Shown one piece after another: positions 44,386 through 57,719 of a DNA stretch of 64,000 nt. Source of the stretch: Telopea speciosissima (Eukaryota > Streptophyta > Magnoliopsida > Proteales > Proteaceae); assembly GCF_018873765.1 (NCBI RefSeq), contig NC_057918.1, forward strand, positions 8,254,862 through 8,318,861, written 5' to 3'. The translations under genes were made by a program, and so were the position numbers. The notes beneath the pieces were generated by a model that did no database searches, was not told where the DNA came from, and was given only the letters and a program-made list of their open reading frames with translations. Positions within the stretch are counted from its first letter, which is position 1. Every line of letters starts with the position of its first letter.

Positions 44386-45395
44386 ATCACGCTATAGTAC
44401 AGAGACAGGCGAAATGACCACTGCACCCCCATGTAAAGGTAGAATTTTTCGAGGATGCGGTAAATATATCTTTACGGGAAAAATAATGCTGTCAAACAGC
44501 ATCCCCTAGGCCCTTTCACATGGGGCAATGAAATGATCACCCTGCCCCTCCCATTGGATGCTTGTGTGTGTGCTCTCATTGGTCCTCATATTGATGTAGG
44601 GGCCATGCAACCTAGCAGCAAACCCCTTTCCTATATTTAGTTTGGTCAAATGTTCTCTGTGCCAGAAGCGGCTACGCCTAGACACATGGGGGTGGGTAAA
44701 ATGACCACTCTGCCTTCCTAAATGACAGGAATACCCAGTCTGTGTGTGTAACGAGTTAGCTCCTCTATTGGCATGATATTGTCCTCTATGGCCCAATGGG
44801 CCTCAAGGTTTTAAAACGCGTCATACCAAGTAGATGAGACCACTCTTTATTAATAACCCAGGATCTCCCTCCCTAGCCGATGTGGGACTAAGTTTGTACC
44901 CCCTCACCAATCTCCCAAACCCCCTGGTATTAGACCGTCTCTTGGTGGGGATACCTCACCGATCTCCCAGACAAGCGGTACTGAGCCGTACTCTTGGGGC
45001 GTTTCATTCTCCCCCCCTTATGGGCACAATATCCCTGTTGTGGTCCCACCACCGGTGTCGAGAGTTTGCTTTGATACCACTGTAATAACCCAGTCTCTCT
45101 ATTGGCATGATATTGTCCTCTCTGGCCCAATGGGCCTCAAGGCTTTAAAACTCGCCACACTAAGTAGAGGAGGCTACTCTTTATCAATAGCTTAGGATCT
45201 CCCTCCCTAACTGATGTGGGACTAAGTTTGCACCCCCTCATCAATCTCCCAAACCCCCTGATACTAGGTTGTCTCTTGGTGGGTACACCTTACTGATTTC
45301 CCAGACGAATCGGTACTAGGCCGTACTCTTGGGGCATTACAAGGGCGCAGGTTGCACTGTGGCACAGAAAACATCAGCCCATTTAGTTTATGTAG
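44386..45395. mobile_element. Repeat of unknown class that hosts a TRIM
   Basis: The flanks of the TRIM at 44747-45341 contain GAAATGACCACTGCACCCC-type segments three times (near 44411, 44531, 44697) and a right part with GGGCGCAGGTTGCACTGTGGCACAG. A related stretch lies at about 46540-46660. It looks like a Mutator-like or similar MITE, but I did not find its ends. Confidence 0.4.
44747..45341 (-). mobile_element. TRIM (terminal-repeat retrotransposon in miniature)
   Basis: The 260-bp and 261-bp LTRs (44747-45006, 45081-45341) are similar along their length. The right one starts TGTAAT and ends ATTACA. Only 74 bp separate them, and these end in an exact 12-nt initiator-tRNA-Met primer site (45068-45079 read on the minus strand: TGGTATCAAAGC), one base before the LTR. 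It is therefore oriented on the minus strand. A target duplication was not clear. Confidence 0.85.
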
Positions 45396-47704
45396 ATATC
45401 CTCTATTGCTCAAATTTAATTAGGGTTTATACCCTAGTTATTGAGTTCACTTCTTACTATTTGAGTTGTGAGAATTATGGTTAAGAACCTTTGAAGTAAT
45501 TGTCACAAAAATCTCCCACCTGCATTCATGGGGCAAGCATTGCGAAAGATTTGCTACAGAAGTTTCTATATATTACCACATAGAAGAAGGGTTAAGTTTA
45601 CTAAGCAGTATCACACTTGTGGTACTCAAGGTAATTGTTTTCACATTCAAATGGTTGAAATTTGTTTATTGTATAATATACCAACATAAAGACTGGTCAC
45701 AGGGGATTAATCACATTAAATTTATTTTCTACATAATATTCTTGAACCAACTCCAACATTCCTGGCCGACTAACACCAGTCGAGTTTAATTTGGGTGTGA
45801 AATTTGACATTTGACCAATATAGTCAATAATATACCATAATACAAGTAAAATAAATTGCATTTGAAAGCACAACTGCTTATTTTTATACAGTTACAACTT
45901 AATAAACATATGTGTGCATTGCCGACAACATTTCTATTCATTCTCAAACAATGTAAATAAAAAGAGAAGTTGGTGACACAACACCATAGTGTTAGACTTG
46001 GCATAATATCCAATTTTTTACATTGAAGTTTGATCCATTGGTAAGCTCCTCCCTCTTTCTCTATACTACCAACCTAAACAATTTTAGGGCAAATGTGAAT
46101 GAGCATATGGCAAAACAAAAAACTATAAAAAATGACTGAAAAATCAAGAAAAAGGTAAGATGGTTAAACAAATGAAGGTATTGGAAGAAAATTATAATAC
46201 AAGGTAAGCTATGTGGTTGAATTGGGTCACTATATTCGGTGTGAGACGCATTAAAGGGCACCCTATCCATCTAAGGCTCTCATAAGACAACATCAATATC
46301 CATGTGGCGAAGGACATCAACTTGGTTTAGTGGTTTGTGCCTGAATTGTCAAAGCAAGCCCCTGACTTACTTATTCAGTTCAAGCCTCTCCATCACATTA
46401 TGCCATGTGCACAGCGCCCACCCCTGTGATCCCCGCCCCTACACACTGTCCACCCATGTCGGGCAGCCCATTAGGTAAAAGCGAAGGGAAAAAGAAGGTT
46501 GTCAAGCTTCATATCGTCCAACGTCTATGTCTTGACACAAAAAGGGTGAAATGATCGCACCACCCCCTATGAAATAAAAATTCTCATTCCTGTTGGTTGC
46601 CTCGTGTGCTTTCATTAGACTCTGCATTGGTGCAGAGCCACATAGCCTGCGACCCCTCCCAAATAATGATAATAATAAATAAATAAATAATAAAAGTGCA
46701 GCAAAAATAATTTAAATTTGAAATTTACCATTATTCAATAAATATTAAACACTAGAAGATGGTATTTGTTTAAAAAATACCTACCAATAAATGTACATTC
46801 TAAAAAATATATATTTTGTTTAAGAAGCAATTGAGAAGGAAAAACAAGCATTTAAGAGTTTGTTGGACTCATAGAATATTATTAATGTCGCCATTGACCT
46901 GCTAACCTCTACTCTAGTCACTGTTAGTCCAGTGTCACACTTCTCCGGAGTTGCTAGAGGTTTTTTCTTTCAATAGAAATAAATACAGTACACAACTAAA
47001 CATAATTAGACACATGATTCCAAAAAATAGAGGGGAGAGTAGAAATTATTTATATGAAAAGAATATTTAAAAGGATATACGAGGCTGTGGCAGCTCACCT
47101 GATAATATCAAAGGAGGGGAATAAAGTATTAAGGATATTTATGTAAGGGCAAATGTTGTTGTAACCAGGTCGGTTACAAGAATCTTACTTTTTTGCCCTT
47201 CTATTTTATTTATAAAAATTATTTTAGTGATGGGTTTTCAAAAGAAGTTAAAAGTGGTTTATCATTATGGTATTTTCAAAAGTTGTCATTGTCCTTGTGA
47301 AATGGCAAGATTATCCTTTCATTAAATAACCTTAGGAAACATGCAGGAGTAAAAAAGAAAAAAAAAAAAAAAAAAATAAAGTCACAAGAAGATGTACCTT
47401 TATATAAAGATAAAATGAACTTTGTCTAGAAGCGTGGCCAGCATTAGCATCCCGACCAATGAGAGTGTGCATACAGGTGCCGATCAAGAAGGGTGCCTGT
47501 CCATTTTGCACACCCCTGTGTTTAGGGGCAGAGGTGCTCCCAAACAATGAACACGTTCCCTTATGTAAATTTGAGAGAATATTTTCTAGAAATGCATTTC
47601 GGTGTTATTTTTAAACCGAAACATTGTTTGATGATCAAATTGACAAGTAAATCAATAACAAATCATAAAACAAAAAACCCACAACAAATCAAAACCAAAT
47701 CGAT
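45396..47704. other. Intergenic sequence with low-complexity and repeat fragments
   Basis: No exon signal. There is a small ATAA run near 46665-46690, a poly(A) run near 47355 and a repeat similar to the TRIM-hosting element at 46540-46660. Confidence 0.4.
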
Positions 47705-48297
47705 GGCCTAGGCCGCCCACAGCCTGGGTAGCCATTAATTGTGATGGATTGAGTAGAGGGAACATTGAGGGTTATGGCGCTATTGGCCGTGATGAAAGGG
47801 GCTGGCTTGTCTTCGCAATTGCTGGTGCTACAGTAGATAATAATGTGTTATAGATGGAACTTTTAGAAATAAGACAGGGTCTTATGGAGGCCAAGTCGTT
47901 GGCGTTGCCTTGGATACAAGTTCGGTCTGATTATCTATTGACAATCCAAATGATCATGAGCCATTTTTCAGGTCGTTGGTACGATCTTAGTTTGATTGGG
48001 GAAATCCATGACCTTTATCAAGGTTTTGAGTAGTGTGTGTTCTTGCATCATGTCCAAGAGATCAATTTTTGTGCTGACTTCCTATCAAGATTTCTACGCT
48101 CTTGTGAGAAAATTCATTTTTGTATAGAAAATTTTCTAGAGGATCTCATTTCTCTTCTGTAGGGTGATTTCAATGGAAGGCAATATAGTTACCCCAAAAA
48201 AAAAAAAATGGAAGGCAATATTATAAGATGTAAATAATTATGGTCATTTATATTAATTAAATTCTCCCTTTTACAAAAAAATAAAAAATAAAAAATC
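47705..48297 (+). pseudogene. L1-type LINE remnant: RNase H domain and 3' tail
   Basis: One plus-strand frame reads through several stops as a plant L1 RNase H domain: AWVAINCDGLSRGN, GYGAIGRDERGWLV, MELLEIRQGLMEAKSLAL and IQVRSDYLLTIQMI, with the ADFLSRF motif at the end. A stop at about 48161 is followed by an A-rich tail. A micro-insertion sits in this tail. Confidence 0.8.
48172..48221 (+). mobile_element. Micro retro-insertion with 15-bp target duplication
   Basis: The 15-bp direct repeats 48172-48186 and 48207-48221 are identical and flank only 20 nt: AGTTACCCC plus a poly(A) run. It lies in the L1 remnant tail. Confidence 0.75.
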
Positions 48298-51200
48298 GAG
48301 TTGATAGGGTGAGTCACCTGTGGGTGAGACAATCATTTCCCATATCCAAAATGGTTCGAAATATTGGGAAAAAATCGCGCTCACATGCAAATATGCAATA
48401 ATCCCGTGCTTGCCAGTCAAGGTCGGGGAATCAAGGCGGTCTCGCGCATAAGCCATAACGGTCGGTTACAAACTGTAAAATTTTGCAGAATCATTCATAA
48501 AAGAGCGTCTCTCTCTCTCCATTCTCTCCGAGTCTCTCACTCACTCAATAAAGCCATAGAACATTGCCCAGATTTGGGAGAGACACTTTGATTCTCGCTG
48601 TTTAGCGGAACCATTGCTTCTTTTGCATTTGGTTGGAATTCTCTCATCTTCTTCTGTTTCTGTTTCTCATGTTATTCTTCTTTTTTCTATAATGAACTTG
48701 TACTGATCAGGTTTTAGAGTTCTAAATCTGATAAGTGTAGTGTTTAGATCTATTGTTACAATTAACTGCTCATCTTCACTGTTTCTGAACTTTCTTCATT
48801 CCCCTTTCCGTTTCTGTAATTTTTTTGCCTAAATGGAAACGCTTGTAAGGTGAGACTGATATTTTTTCGTCTGAATGTCTGAGAGCTTTGTATCTTCATT
48901 TCACTTATGTGAATTCAGGTTTCTATTTCCTAATGATATCTTCTCTCCCCCCCACCACAAGTTTTGCATTTTGTGGAGCCCCAGAGGGTTTTGTTTGGGT
49001 CACTTATTTCTGTTTCTGTTGAACGAATGCATATTTACCTACTTATTCAGTTTCTATCGATTATAAGAACTGTGTGTACGCGTGCGGTTACTCATTTAAT
49101 TGTTGCAATTCATCCTGTGCTATGATCGTTAGCATCTCGATTTATTGTAGCATCACATTTTATCTTCTAAAACGGTTCTTGCCTGTAAATACCCGCCACA
49201 GTGAAGTTGGAGGGCTGCAAGGGATCAAGGGCCCTATCGATGTCTCCAAGACCAGTGCTACTCTCATTGGGGCGGCTGCTTCAAGCTAACACCTACCCGT
49301 CCAAATCTATTATGTCTATTGGGGCATGGCATAACTGGGAAACTGAAATTTTTATTTTTTGGGTTGTATTGAAGAAATTATAAAATGTTTGAACCTATTT
49401 CCTGGTGTTTGTTTGTCCTTCAGGCCCCATTCCAAACTCCTAATGAAGGAAAAATTGTTTCTTTCTATCGTTTTACAACTAGAGAAGGCATGCAGTCTGT
49501 TATATGTTACATCAGAATGGTAGCCATTTACAAATTCAGGAATTTGTAATTTGCTGTATATAAATGATTTCTGATGTTTCTTATTGTTGAGTAACGACAA
49601 GCGAAGGTCAAGCAAAGAGAGAACATCTCAGGCAATGCAATTTTATTATCCTATTTTTCTTTGTTTGCACTATGCATGGAGTTGGCAATCTTAATGACAG
49701 TATGATTATACTCAACCTAGAATGTGAATCTAATCTCTGCTTCATTGAAGTCCTTAACAGTGGTCAAAATGCAGTGAACTGTAGTATTTATCTTCATAGT
49801 TTGTAGGGTTCCAGAACTACAAGAATGTTGGGTATTTCTTGCTTTTTTAACCTACTTGGCTTGGTATCTATTGACTTCCTGAATTGGAACCCCCCTCTAT
49901 CAACCTGTTTCAGTCGCACCCTAGTTGTGAAATCCAATGCTAAGCTGAAAATCTTTCAGTTTTTAAACAGCAGGATGTTTGAGAAAAAAGTAGCATTAAA
50001 GCCTTCCTAACATGAGTTCTTAATAAATAGGTTGTGTTTGGGTCAGCCTGCCACAGATTGTGTCAATGTAAGGTCATGTTAGTGTCATATTTTATGACCT
50101 TATTGTTTGAATGGGTCTTATCAGTTTGTATTAGATTCATGTCTTATGATCTCTTTTTGGTTAAGTGGCATCACAAACTTTTGATTTAAAGTCACAACCT
50201 TGTGCATAGAAAGCAGAGGTCAAACCACCAGATTTCATATCTTATCAATGTTTATATACATAAAATGTTGAATATTTATTCTCTCAGGAAGTTTGGTTTA
50301 GATGAAATAGAGTTGGGGCTTCCACTAAGCAGTTCTTAAGCAGGCTACAGGCCTTGTAAATGAAATGAAATTGGGGGGTTTGGGATGCTAGTCAAGTTAG
50401 AGGAAGAAGAATTTGTAGGAAAGGACAGATTAGGAACTGTTCATAGATGAAAATGGTTTATATTGGAAAGGATACCAACTTATTATTGTTCTTTTTTGGT
50501 AGAACTTACTATTGTTTATGGTGTATTTGTTGAAGGGAAACCTAAATTGAAACAAGATGACTGTTGCTATCTGGAAGGGGTCTTATCATGGTTAAGAAGG
50601 GTAAATAGTATAGGGTTGTGGAAATAGGGAACTAGGGTTTAAGAATGAGGGGAATGTTGGGGGTAAGAGGTCTTGTATTTCGTCGCTTTCGTTTGTGGGC
50701 TGATTCTGAAGGGCCGTAGGGACTGAGGCCTTGAGGCCCGAAGGAATCGGCTCACCTTGCATGTTATCTTTGTTATTGGGGCCTTGATGAACTAGCAGTC
50801 CATGGCAGGTGTTCGAGGGAGGCAGGCAGACCCCGAGGAATTTTTTTTAGGGTTATATGAGTATTTTCGGCAAAACTGTACTTATATATGTTCACTATGA
50901 ATTGTAGTGAGATATCCTCTATAATCTGAGAGAGGCATGAGGATGAGTGGCTGCAACCCTATTCTCCATTGGTAGTGAAGCAGATCTCATCTCACCGTGG
51001 ATGTATGCAATCTTGCCGAACCATGTGAAGTCTTGCATTATGCAATTTCCATTCTTTTCTGCATTGTTTTAGGTTTTTCGTTTCTACAAGGAAGCTAGTT
51101 GTGAATGTGATCATCGTATATGTCGGCATAATTCAGTAATAAAAGAAAGTAGGAAGAAGATGGGGTGAGAAACTAGATCCAAACCAATTACCCTCTGACT

Positions 51201-51934
51201 ACCCCCTTGACTTTGCAAATTTCTATGGAACATTTCATCTTTTCCTAGGGACTGAAATATGTGTTGACAGCAGCATTTAGAATGCTGTGTTAAATCCAAC
51301 TTTTCTAGAAACAAGAAAGAAAGAGGCCACATGTTGACTTTGTTAATGTGAACTCTATGAGCTTATTCAAAGTGATTTGGTTCATAATTAGTTTGTTGGG
51401 TAAGATGAAAGGCACAACTGTAGCTAGACAGGTTCATTTTATGCTATAAATGGTAGATAACTAGATATAGCATAATAGACTGGTTGCAGTTATTCCGAAG
51501 ATCCCTTTGTAGAGTGTTGGTGAGTCGCTATTTCTACTACTAGCAAGTAGGGATGCATGTCAACTCTATTGAGAACTCTTCATACGGAAGCATGAACAGA
51601 AGTCTTGGGGAGTATTCGAAAACTGTTTGGAATTGATCTTGATATACAATTTAGATCAATGTGTACAGCAATCTAGTCATGCAATTTCGCACCATGGAAA
51701 TTGGTGGTTCTTTCTGAAATTTAATTTCCCAGCGCTCAACATAAATCTGAGTCTTGTGCAAACACATTTGAACCCTTTTGCATTTATGTGGCTTGTAATG
51801 CATGATAATTGTGTCTATTCACTTATACATATCTAAATCTATTGATTTGACCGTCTAATTTTTATTTTCTAGTAAAGCTAAATGTTTGAATTTGTTTCTC
51901 TTCTGTTTCAGACTGATACACACACTGAACAGGG
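48222..51934 (+). other. Probable leader and promoter region of the ARM-repeat gene
   Basis: CT-rich sequence with CTCTCTC runs at about 48505-48550 suggests a 5' UTR. The first coding exon starts at 51935 after an acceptor at about 51911, so the leader is likely spliced over about 3 kb; exact start and donor are not resolved. No coding or clear repeat was found. Confidence 0.45.
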
Positions 51935-54900
51935 ATGTCAGGAAACACCCTCAGAGATCTCAATACACTGGCGGGATCGGAGAAGAAAATTGAAAGTTCT
52001 AGAAAGGGGGGCTTTCAAAAGGCTTATATTGAGAACGGCAATGAAAATCTTGACAAATGGAAGCAGAAATTTCCTAGTTCATTGGCCTCAACTCCAATTA
52101 AGGACTGTGAAACTATGAATACTGGAACAGAAGTAGGTGTATCAGAGTTGGAGTACATAGAGTCTGAACATCTGACTGATCTAGAAGATGTGGATACTAT
52201 TCTCAAGGTATTAGTTGCTCTTTTCCATTTCCTTCACTCTCTGCTAATTTCTGAAGTGTGTCAAAGGTGTTCTTGTTGATGATTTTATTTGATCTGATAC
52301 TTATCAGGTAACCTTTTGTTTTATTTCCTCTTGTTCTTTAGACATTGTTGGCAGGACTAGACTCCAAAGATTGGATTTTGGTATGTGAAGCATTGAATAA
52401 TGTTCGCCGATTATCAATATTTCACGAGGAGGCAATGCTTGAGATGTTGTGAGTATTGGTTAAAAATGGCTTAACATAAGGAATTGTTTGAGAAAACCAT
52501 TAAGCATGTATGCTTTATTTTTTCTCTTTCTTTGACACATGTGCTTGTGGGTGTTTTGTAAAGTTTCATGGAGTCGTAATCACCGTACTGCTCTTACTCC
52601 TATGTGAAATTTTTAGAACGTGCTTGTGTGGACATATGCCAAAGATTGAGAGAAAAAAAAGGGCCATTACCCAGTGCTTGTCCCGTCTACGTGGAGTATT
52701 GGGAGGGGTGAGTTTGGAGTCTGTCCAAACCTTTGGCACTTTTTTGTGCAAAGTGACCGCCCTCATGACTCGAAGCCGAGCATATGCCCTGACAGCCTGA
52801 ACCTTTTACCAAGAATGAGAATTAGTGACAATTATTTATTTTATTTTAGATTTTTCATATTATTTTTATTTGACAAGTAGGGCCAATTTTCCTTATTATC
52901 TTTTTGAAACTTACTATTCAGTGCCATCATGGACAGGGGCAATGTGATCTCATTAATTGTGAAATCCTTGAAGAATCCAAGAAGTGCTGTCTGTAAAACT
53001 GCAATAATGACATCTGAAGACATTTTTAATGCTTACAGTGATCATATAATCGATTCACTTGAGCCTCTGGTAGGTTATCATTTTGAATTTTGAATGCCCT
53101 TTATTATTATGTTGTTCTATGTTTTACCAAAGATGTACTATTATGATTACATGTGGTTTGGTTCAGCTTGTTCAACTTCTTCTCAAGTCTTCACAAGATA
53201 AAAGATTTGTATGTGATGCTGCTGAGAGAGCTTTGGTAGCAATGACTACTTGGATATCCCCTTCTCTGTTGTTACCAAAGTTGCAACCATATCTTAGGCA
53301 CAAGAATCCTCGAATACGAGCAAAGGCATCAATGTGCCTTTGTCGAAGTGTGCCAAGGCTGGTATGATTCGCTGTTTCTACTTTTTTTGATTGGTGACAC
53401 TTATATATTTATTTATTTATTCTTCAAACTTAATATTTTTTTAAGGCTTTGATAGACAGGAACATTTGAATTTTGATGACAGCTTTTTCATTAATTACTG
53501 TGGAAATTGGTGACATTCCAGTTTTCTCTGTCATTAGTTATGGTTATGAAAGGAAAACTAGTGATGTTTAAATTTCAACAGTTCATTTCATTCCTTTATT
53601 TTTTTGGACAAAAGTTTTGGTGAGTGGGAGGGGGGTTGACGGTTTTCTTTCCTTTTTTTTTTTTTTTTTTTTCAGAATAACAAAATCAGATGCAATGCTG
53701 TATCAGCAGAACTGGGGTTTTGAGTATAGAACAAATACACAATCATCTTTCTCAACTCATTTATATTTAGTATAATGCTCCTTTATTTAATTATGAAAGA
53801 TGTTCAGATGCTAGCTATGGTTGAAATGGTCTCCTTGGACATTTAATGGTCCTTGATGTTAAAAAGTGCCAGATGCTATTATTGAATCTTTAAATACATA
53901 TAGAATTAGTAAGCTAGGATCTTATGGTGGGACTTCAGATTTAGCTAACCCTAGTGTGGAACCTTTCAAGTTAAATAACTGTAAAACTGGATCAAGTTGT
54001 CCAGAAGTGACTGTTCTGGCCATAAATTTTATATTTGTATATTGACTAGAATTTTGATGTGTACCAAATTGTTGTTAGAACACTTGTGATCTCTTTATGT
54101 GCTGAGGATTTACTCCACCTTGCTCTTCTTTTTCATCGATTTTAGTGCAAAATAAAAAAAGGAAATGAAACTTCTTTCCCCCTGTCAATGCTCGTGGATG
54201 CGAAAGTGGTTCAGTGGTTGGTCGTTAATAGAGGAAGATGGATCTGGACTTAGGTCTAGTGTGTGTGAAGACCCCCATAGACTTCAACTTAGAAACCCTT
54301 CATCTTCAAAACCAACCCCCATAATAAACAGGAAAAAAAAATACATTAGATTTTTTAACTGAACCTGCTAATTGACTGGTGATCATGCTGATTATTATAT
54401 AAATAAAAATTTAGTTGATGTAAAAAAAGGAGATGTAAAACAAACAACAGTATAAATATATAACACAACAACAATAATCTTACCAAAAAAAAAAAAAACA
54501 CAACAACAATAAGAGACAAGAATATGAGGCAACAGCTAAAGAAATATCTTATGAAAAGATTATCTGTACATGTCAAGTATTGGTACATCAGCTAATGATT
54601 TGGCTGATCACACCTTTCACTGAAGTTATGTTCCTTGTGTAGCACAGAATCCCAATGATCATTTGCGAAGGCATGATGGAGATTTTCTGATCCTAATTTT
54701 AATATATTGGTCTATAAGTTTGCTCAAATTTCACTGGATCTACTGTTACCAGATTTTGTCATAGAGATTATAGACATGGGGTTCAATTTGCTGCGGCTTA
54801 GCCACTTTGAAAATCTGGTCAAGCTTATTTATTTCTTGTTTGTTTTAGTTCCTATTTTTGTTAGGGTAAGCATAAGGTGGTAAGAGGAACTGGCATGAAT

Positions 54901-55687
54901 TTAGTAATACCTAGTCTATGTTTGGCAGATCTCGACTTAGATTTTGAGTGTGAAGCTAGTGGATACCTTGAGGGAGACCTTTTAGACCAAAAATCAGCAT
55001 AGATTAGTTGATTTTAATTAGAATGATAAATGTAGTTGTCCTGAAATAGTGATCCTGGATTTCTGTCCATCTGGGAGGGATCCAATTTCCTGTGTCATTA
55101 AAAGTTAAGTTTATCCTATTGGGACATTTTCCAGCATTTCAAACCATCTGATTTGTTTAGTGGGGAAGAAACATCTAATTTGTGCCCATGGACTAAAACA
55201 CGGCTGGTCAATATAAATTTGTCCTCGTGTGGCAAGAGGAACATACATCCTGAAGATTGGTAGCATTAAGACTACCTGATGTGTGCGCTTTATTTTCATG
55301 CTTAATGACTCGGGTTAAAATGAAGCATTGCTATTGATACAGTCAGTCCTGGATTTTTGAACGTTTCCTATACTCGTGCATTGAACTTGTTTGTTTCTGC
55401 AGGGAATTGAAGGAATTAAAGCTTACGGGATCGATAAATTGATCCAAATAGCAGCATCTCAACTCAGTGACCAACTTCCGGAGTCCAGGGAGGCTGCTCG
55501 CTGTCTTCTTTTGGAACTGCAAACTGTATATGAGAAATCCCACATCTCTGCACCAACTGCAGAATCTGAGCATTCAGAAATAGGTTCGTGGGAGCACTTT
55601 TGTCAATCAAAACTCTCTCCTTTAAGGGCACAAGCCGTCCTGCGTGTTTCCAATATTGCAAGGGAGGGTCTTGTTTTGGGCTCCTAA
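51935..55687 (+). CDS. ARM/HEAT-repeat protein of the AT3G01450/AT4G15830 type
   Basis: Exons 51935-52207, 52342-52448, 52922-53069, 53167-53361 and 55403-55687 (stop at 55685-55687) are GT-AG and in phase, giving 1,008 nt and 335 aa. The start is the first ATG after an acceptor near 51911. The N-terminus is MSGNTLRDLNTL followed by a low-complexity, Ser-rich part. From about residue 90 the protein is a series of helical repeats (LLAGLDSKDWILVCEALNNVRRL, LIVKSLKNPRSAVCKTAI, LVQLLLKSSQDKRFVCDAAERAL, HKNPRIRAKASMCLCRSV, LSDQLPESREAARCLLLEL), the pattern of a CLASP/TOG-like ARM fold. I infer a scaffold or microtubule-associated role, but the Arabidopsis relatives known to me are only described as ARM-repeat proteins. 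It lies upstream of MBD9 in divergent orientation. Confidence 0.9.
53362..55402. other. Intron 4 of the ARM-repeat gene
   Basis: It contains poly(T) tracts (about 53651-53672) and a micro-insertion (54462-54512). Nothing else is recognised. Confidence 0.5.
54462..54512 (+). mobile_element. Micro retro-insertion with 16-bp target duplication
   Basis: Identical 16-bp repeats (54462-54477, 54497-54512) flank 19 nt: TCTTACC followed by a poly(A) run. Confidence 0.7.
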
Positions 55688-56699
55688 CATTAGATGGTGT
55701 GTGTCAGAGTATGCTATGAGGTTTAATATTTTACGGCCTCTTCATAATTTCTTTTGATTTGATATATCTTTACGAATATTTTTTTCCTGTAAATCCTATC
55801 AAATAGTGAAATTTGATTCTGTTCGGTTGAAGAATGTTCTGAGCTGGAAACTAATTCCTTTTTCCTGGAATGATTTAGTTTGAAGTTATATGTTATCTTC
55901 CCTTTCTCTTGTTTGATTCTTGGTCATTAATAAATACACTGAAACTAGATAAATGAGGTATAATCAGATTTCTTTCTGCTTTCAATTCTGGGCAGGTTGC
56001 ATTATATAAATAAAAAATCTTTTGCAAGTAGAAAGGGGGGAGATTACAGCTATGTAAGCAACCTTTGGCACCCTTCCCTTTTCCTCAGCAAATACCTTGC
56101 TCTGCTTGTCTCCCTGCAATATTTTACTAGTAAAGCTTTCACTCAGAAGATTTTAATATGGAAAATTTTTACGGGTAAAATTCACATGTTGAACAATTTT
56201 TACGGGTATTGAGGTCATGCTGAATCACTGTAAATTTCTGTACGCTCTCTTCTTTACCTATCTCCTTCATTTACATTATTGTGTATATGTTTAACTAACG
56301 ACTTGTTGGAGTTTTGAGATAGAACGAATAGAAATCAGATTGGGCTAAGATTCTACATTAACCTAATTCACCCTCCTCTTGGGTTACCTACATGATCCTA
56401 CAGTATTGGATTGACTGGGTTAAGGAGAAAATCAATAATTATTTTGTTTTGTTATATTATATTTTTCTTTTCTATTTATTTTTGACACTCCAAACATACT
56501 GCAAGTGTTATAAGAAGGCTTAACATCTTGCTTTGGCACTACTAAGCTTTGTTCTGCTCCCAAGAAAAAATAAAAAATATATTTACTAATTTTGAATTTG
56601 GCTCTTATGAAAAAGTAATTTGGTTTGCCAACCCTATCCTCAAGATCTTTGATAAAATTCACTCATAAAATCTAGTCATTGAGGAGAGGGTGCCCAAGC

Positions 56700-56905
56700 C
56701 CTTAAATGCCTTCACACCAGGTTATTCACATTCGATGTGAGATCCATGTGGGACCCAACATTTGGGTTTTTTTTTTTTTTGTGGTCATTGGGCTTTAATT
56801 TGTGGGCACCCCTTAAATGCCTTCACATTTGATGTGAGATCATTGCTTTCATGTGGAACCGAACATTTTGGTCATTGAGCTTTAACTTGAAGCATTGTGC
56901 CCTAC
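56700..56905. repeat. Diverged tandem duplication, about 112 bp
   Basis: Starting at 56700 and 56812 the same order appears: CTTAAATGCCTTCACA, GATGTGAGATC, ATGTGG..ACC.AACATTT, then GTCATTG.GCTTTAA. A T run near 56770 separates the halves. Confidence 0.75.
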
Positions 56906-57267
56906 CATATGTGGAGGAATTTATGTCAAATCCCTTCTTTCCATGTATTCATTTTTAAATTATGGGTGGGCTACTCCTTTTGATTCAAACATTCAAGTTT
57001 CTGTGTGGAGGATGTCTTTCTTTAATAAGACATTCATTAGCACTTTTATGCTCTCTCTAATTGAAAACTCTTTAGCAAATCCCCCATTTCCTGTGGACAT
57101 CTTAATCGAACTGATACTCTCAATTTGAAGCTCTCTTTGACCTCGTTGCCTTTTGATTGTTGGATAGACTGTCTAAGCAGCAGTTTGTTTATTTTATTTT
57201 ATTTTTGGTGCTTTACACTTCTAACTACTGCCTAAAAGTAAGAGGATTGGGCAAATTACTCACAACT

Positions 57268-57358
57268 AATATGAGATGACTATTCATCCTAAAAAACAAA
57301 ATATGAGATGACTTCAATGCATCATTTTATCAAAAAAAAAAAAAAAGGAATTCAATGC
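57268..57358 (+). mobile_element. Two adjacent micro retro-insertions
   Basis: The 14-bp repeats at 57268-57281 and 57300-57313 flank 18 nt ending in an A-rich tail. The 9-bp repeats at 57313-57321 and 57350-57358 flank 28 nt ending in a longer A run. Together they make two events in 90 bp. Confidence 0.6.
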
Positions 57359-57719
57359 AGCATAGCAAATTGAAATCAACAGGAACATTTGAAATCGAAA
57401 TTAAAAGCCACCGGATTGTGGACACCCATGATATAGTTTCTTGTCCTTCTTAGCCTTTGGCATTATGTATAGCACTGGTGGAGGATGAAATATGAATTTT
57501 TGGTCCAACTCTTTCGAAGAAGAGGGAAGGGAGGTGTAGGGCAGGGCTAAGCTGGGGAGAAGAAGAAGAATAAGACATGGTCGAGCTGGGCTGGGCTGGG
57601 CTGAGTTCAGCCCAAAGCCTCAACCCTAGCACGGTCCGATCTCGACCTTGACTCGCCCTCAGAGCTAGGATATTTTAGCCTCAGACCGATAGGGCCAAAC
57701 TTGCACCACTAGAACCATC

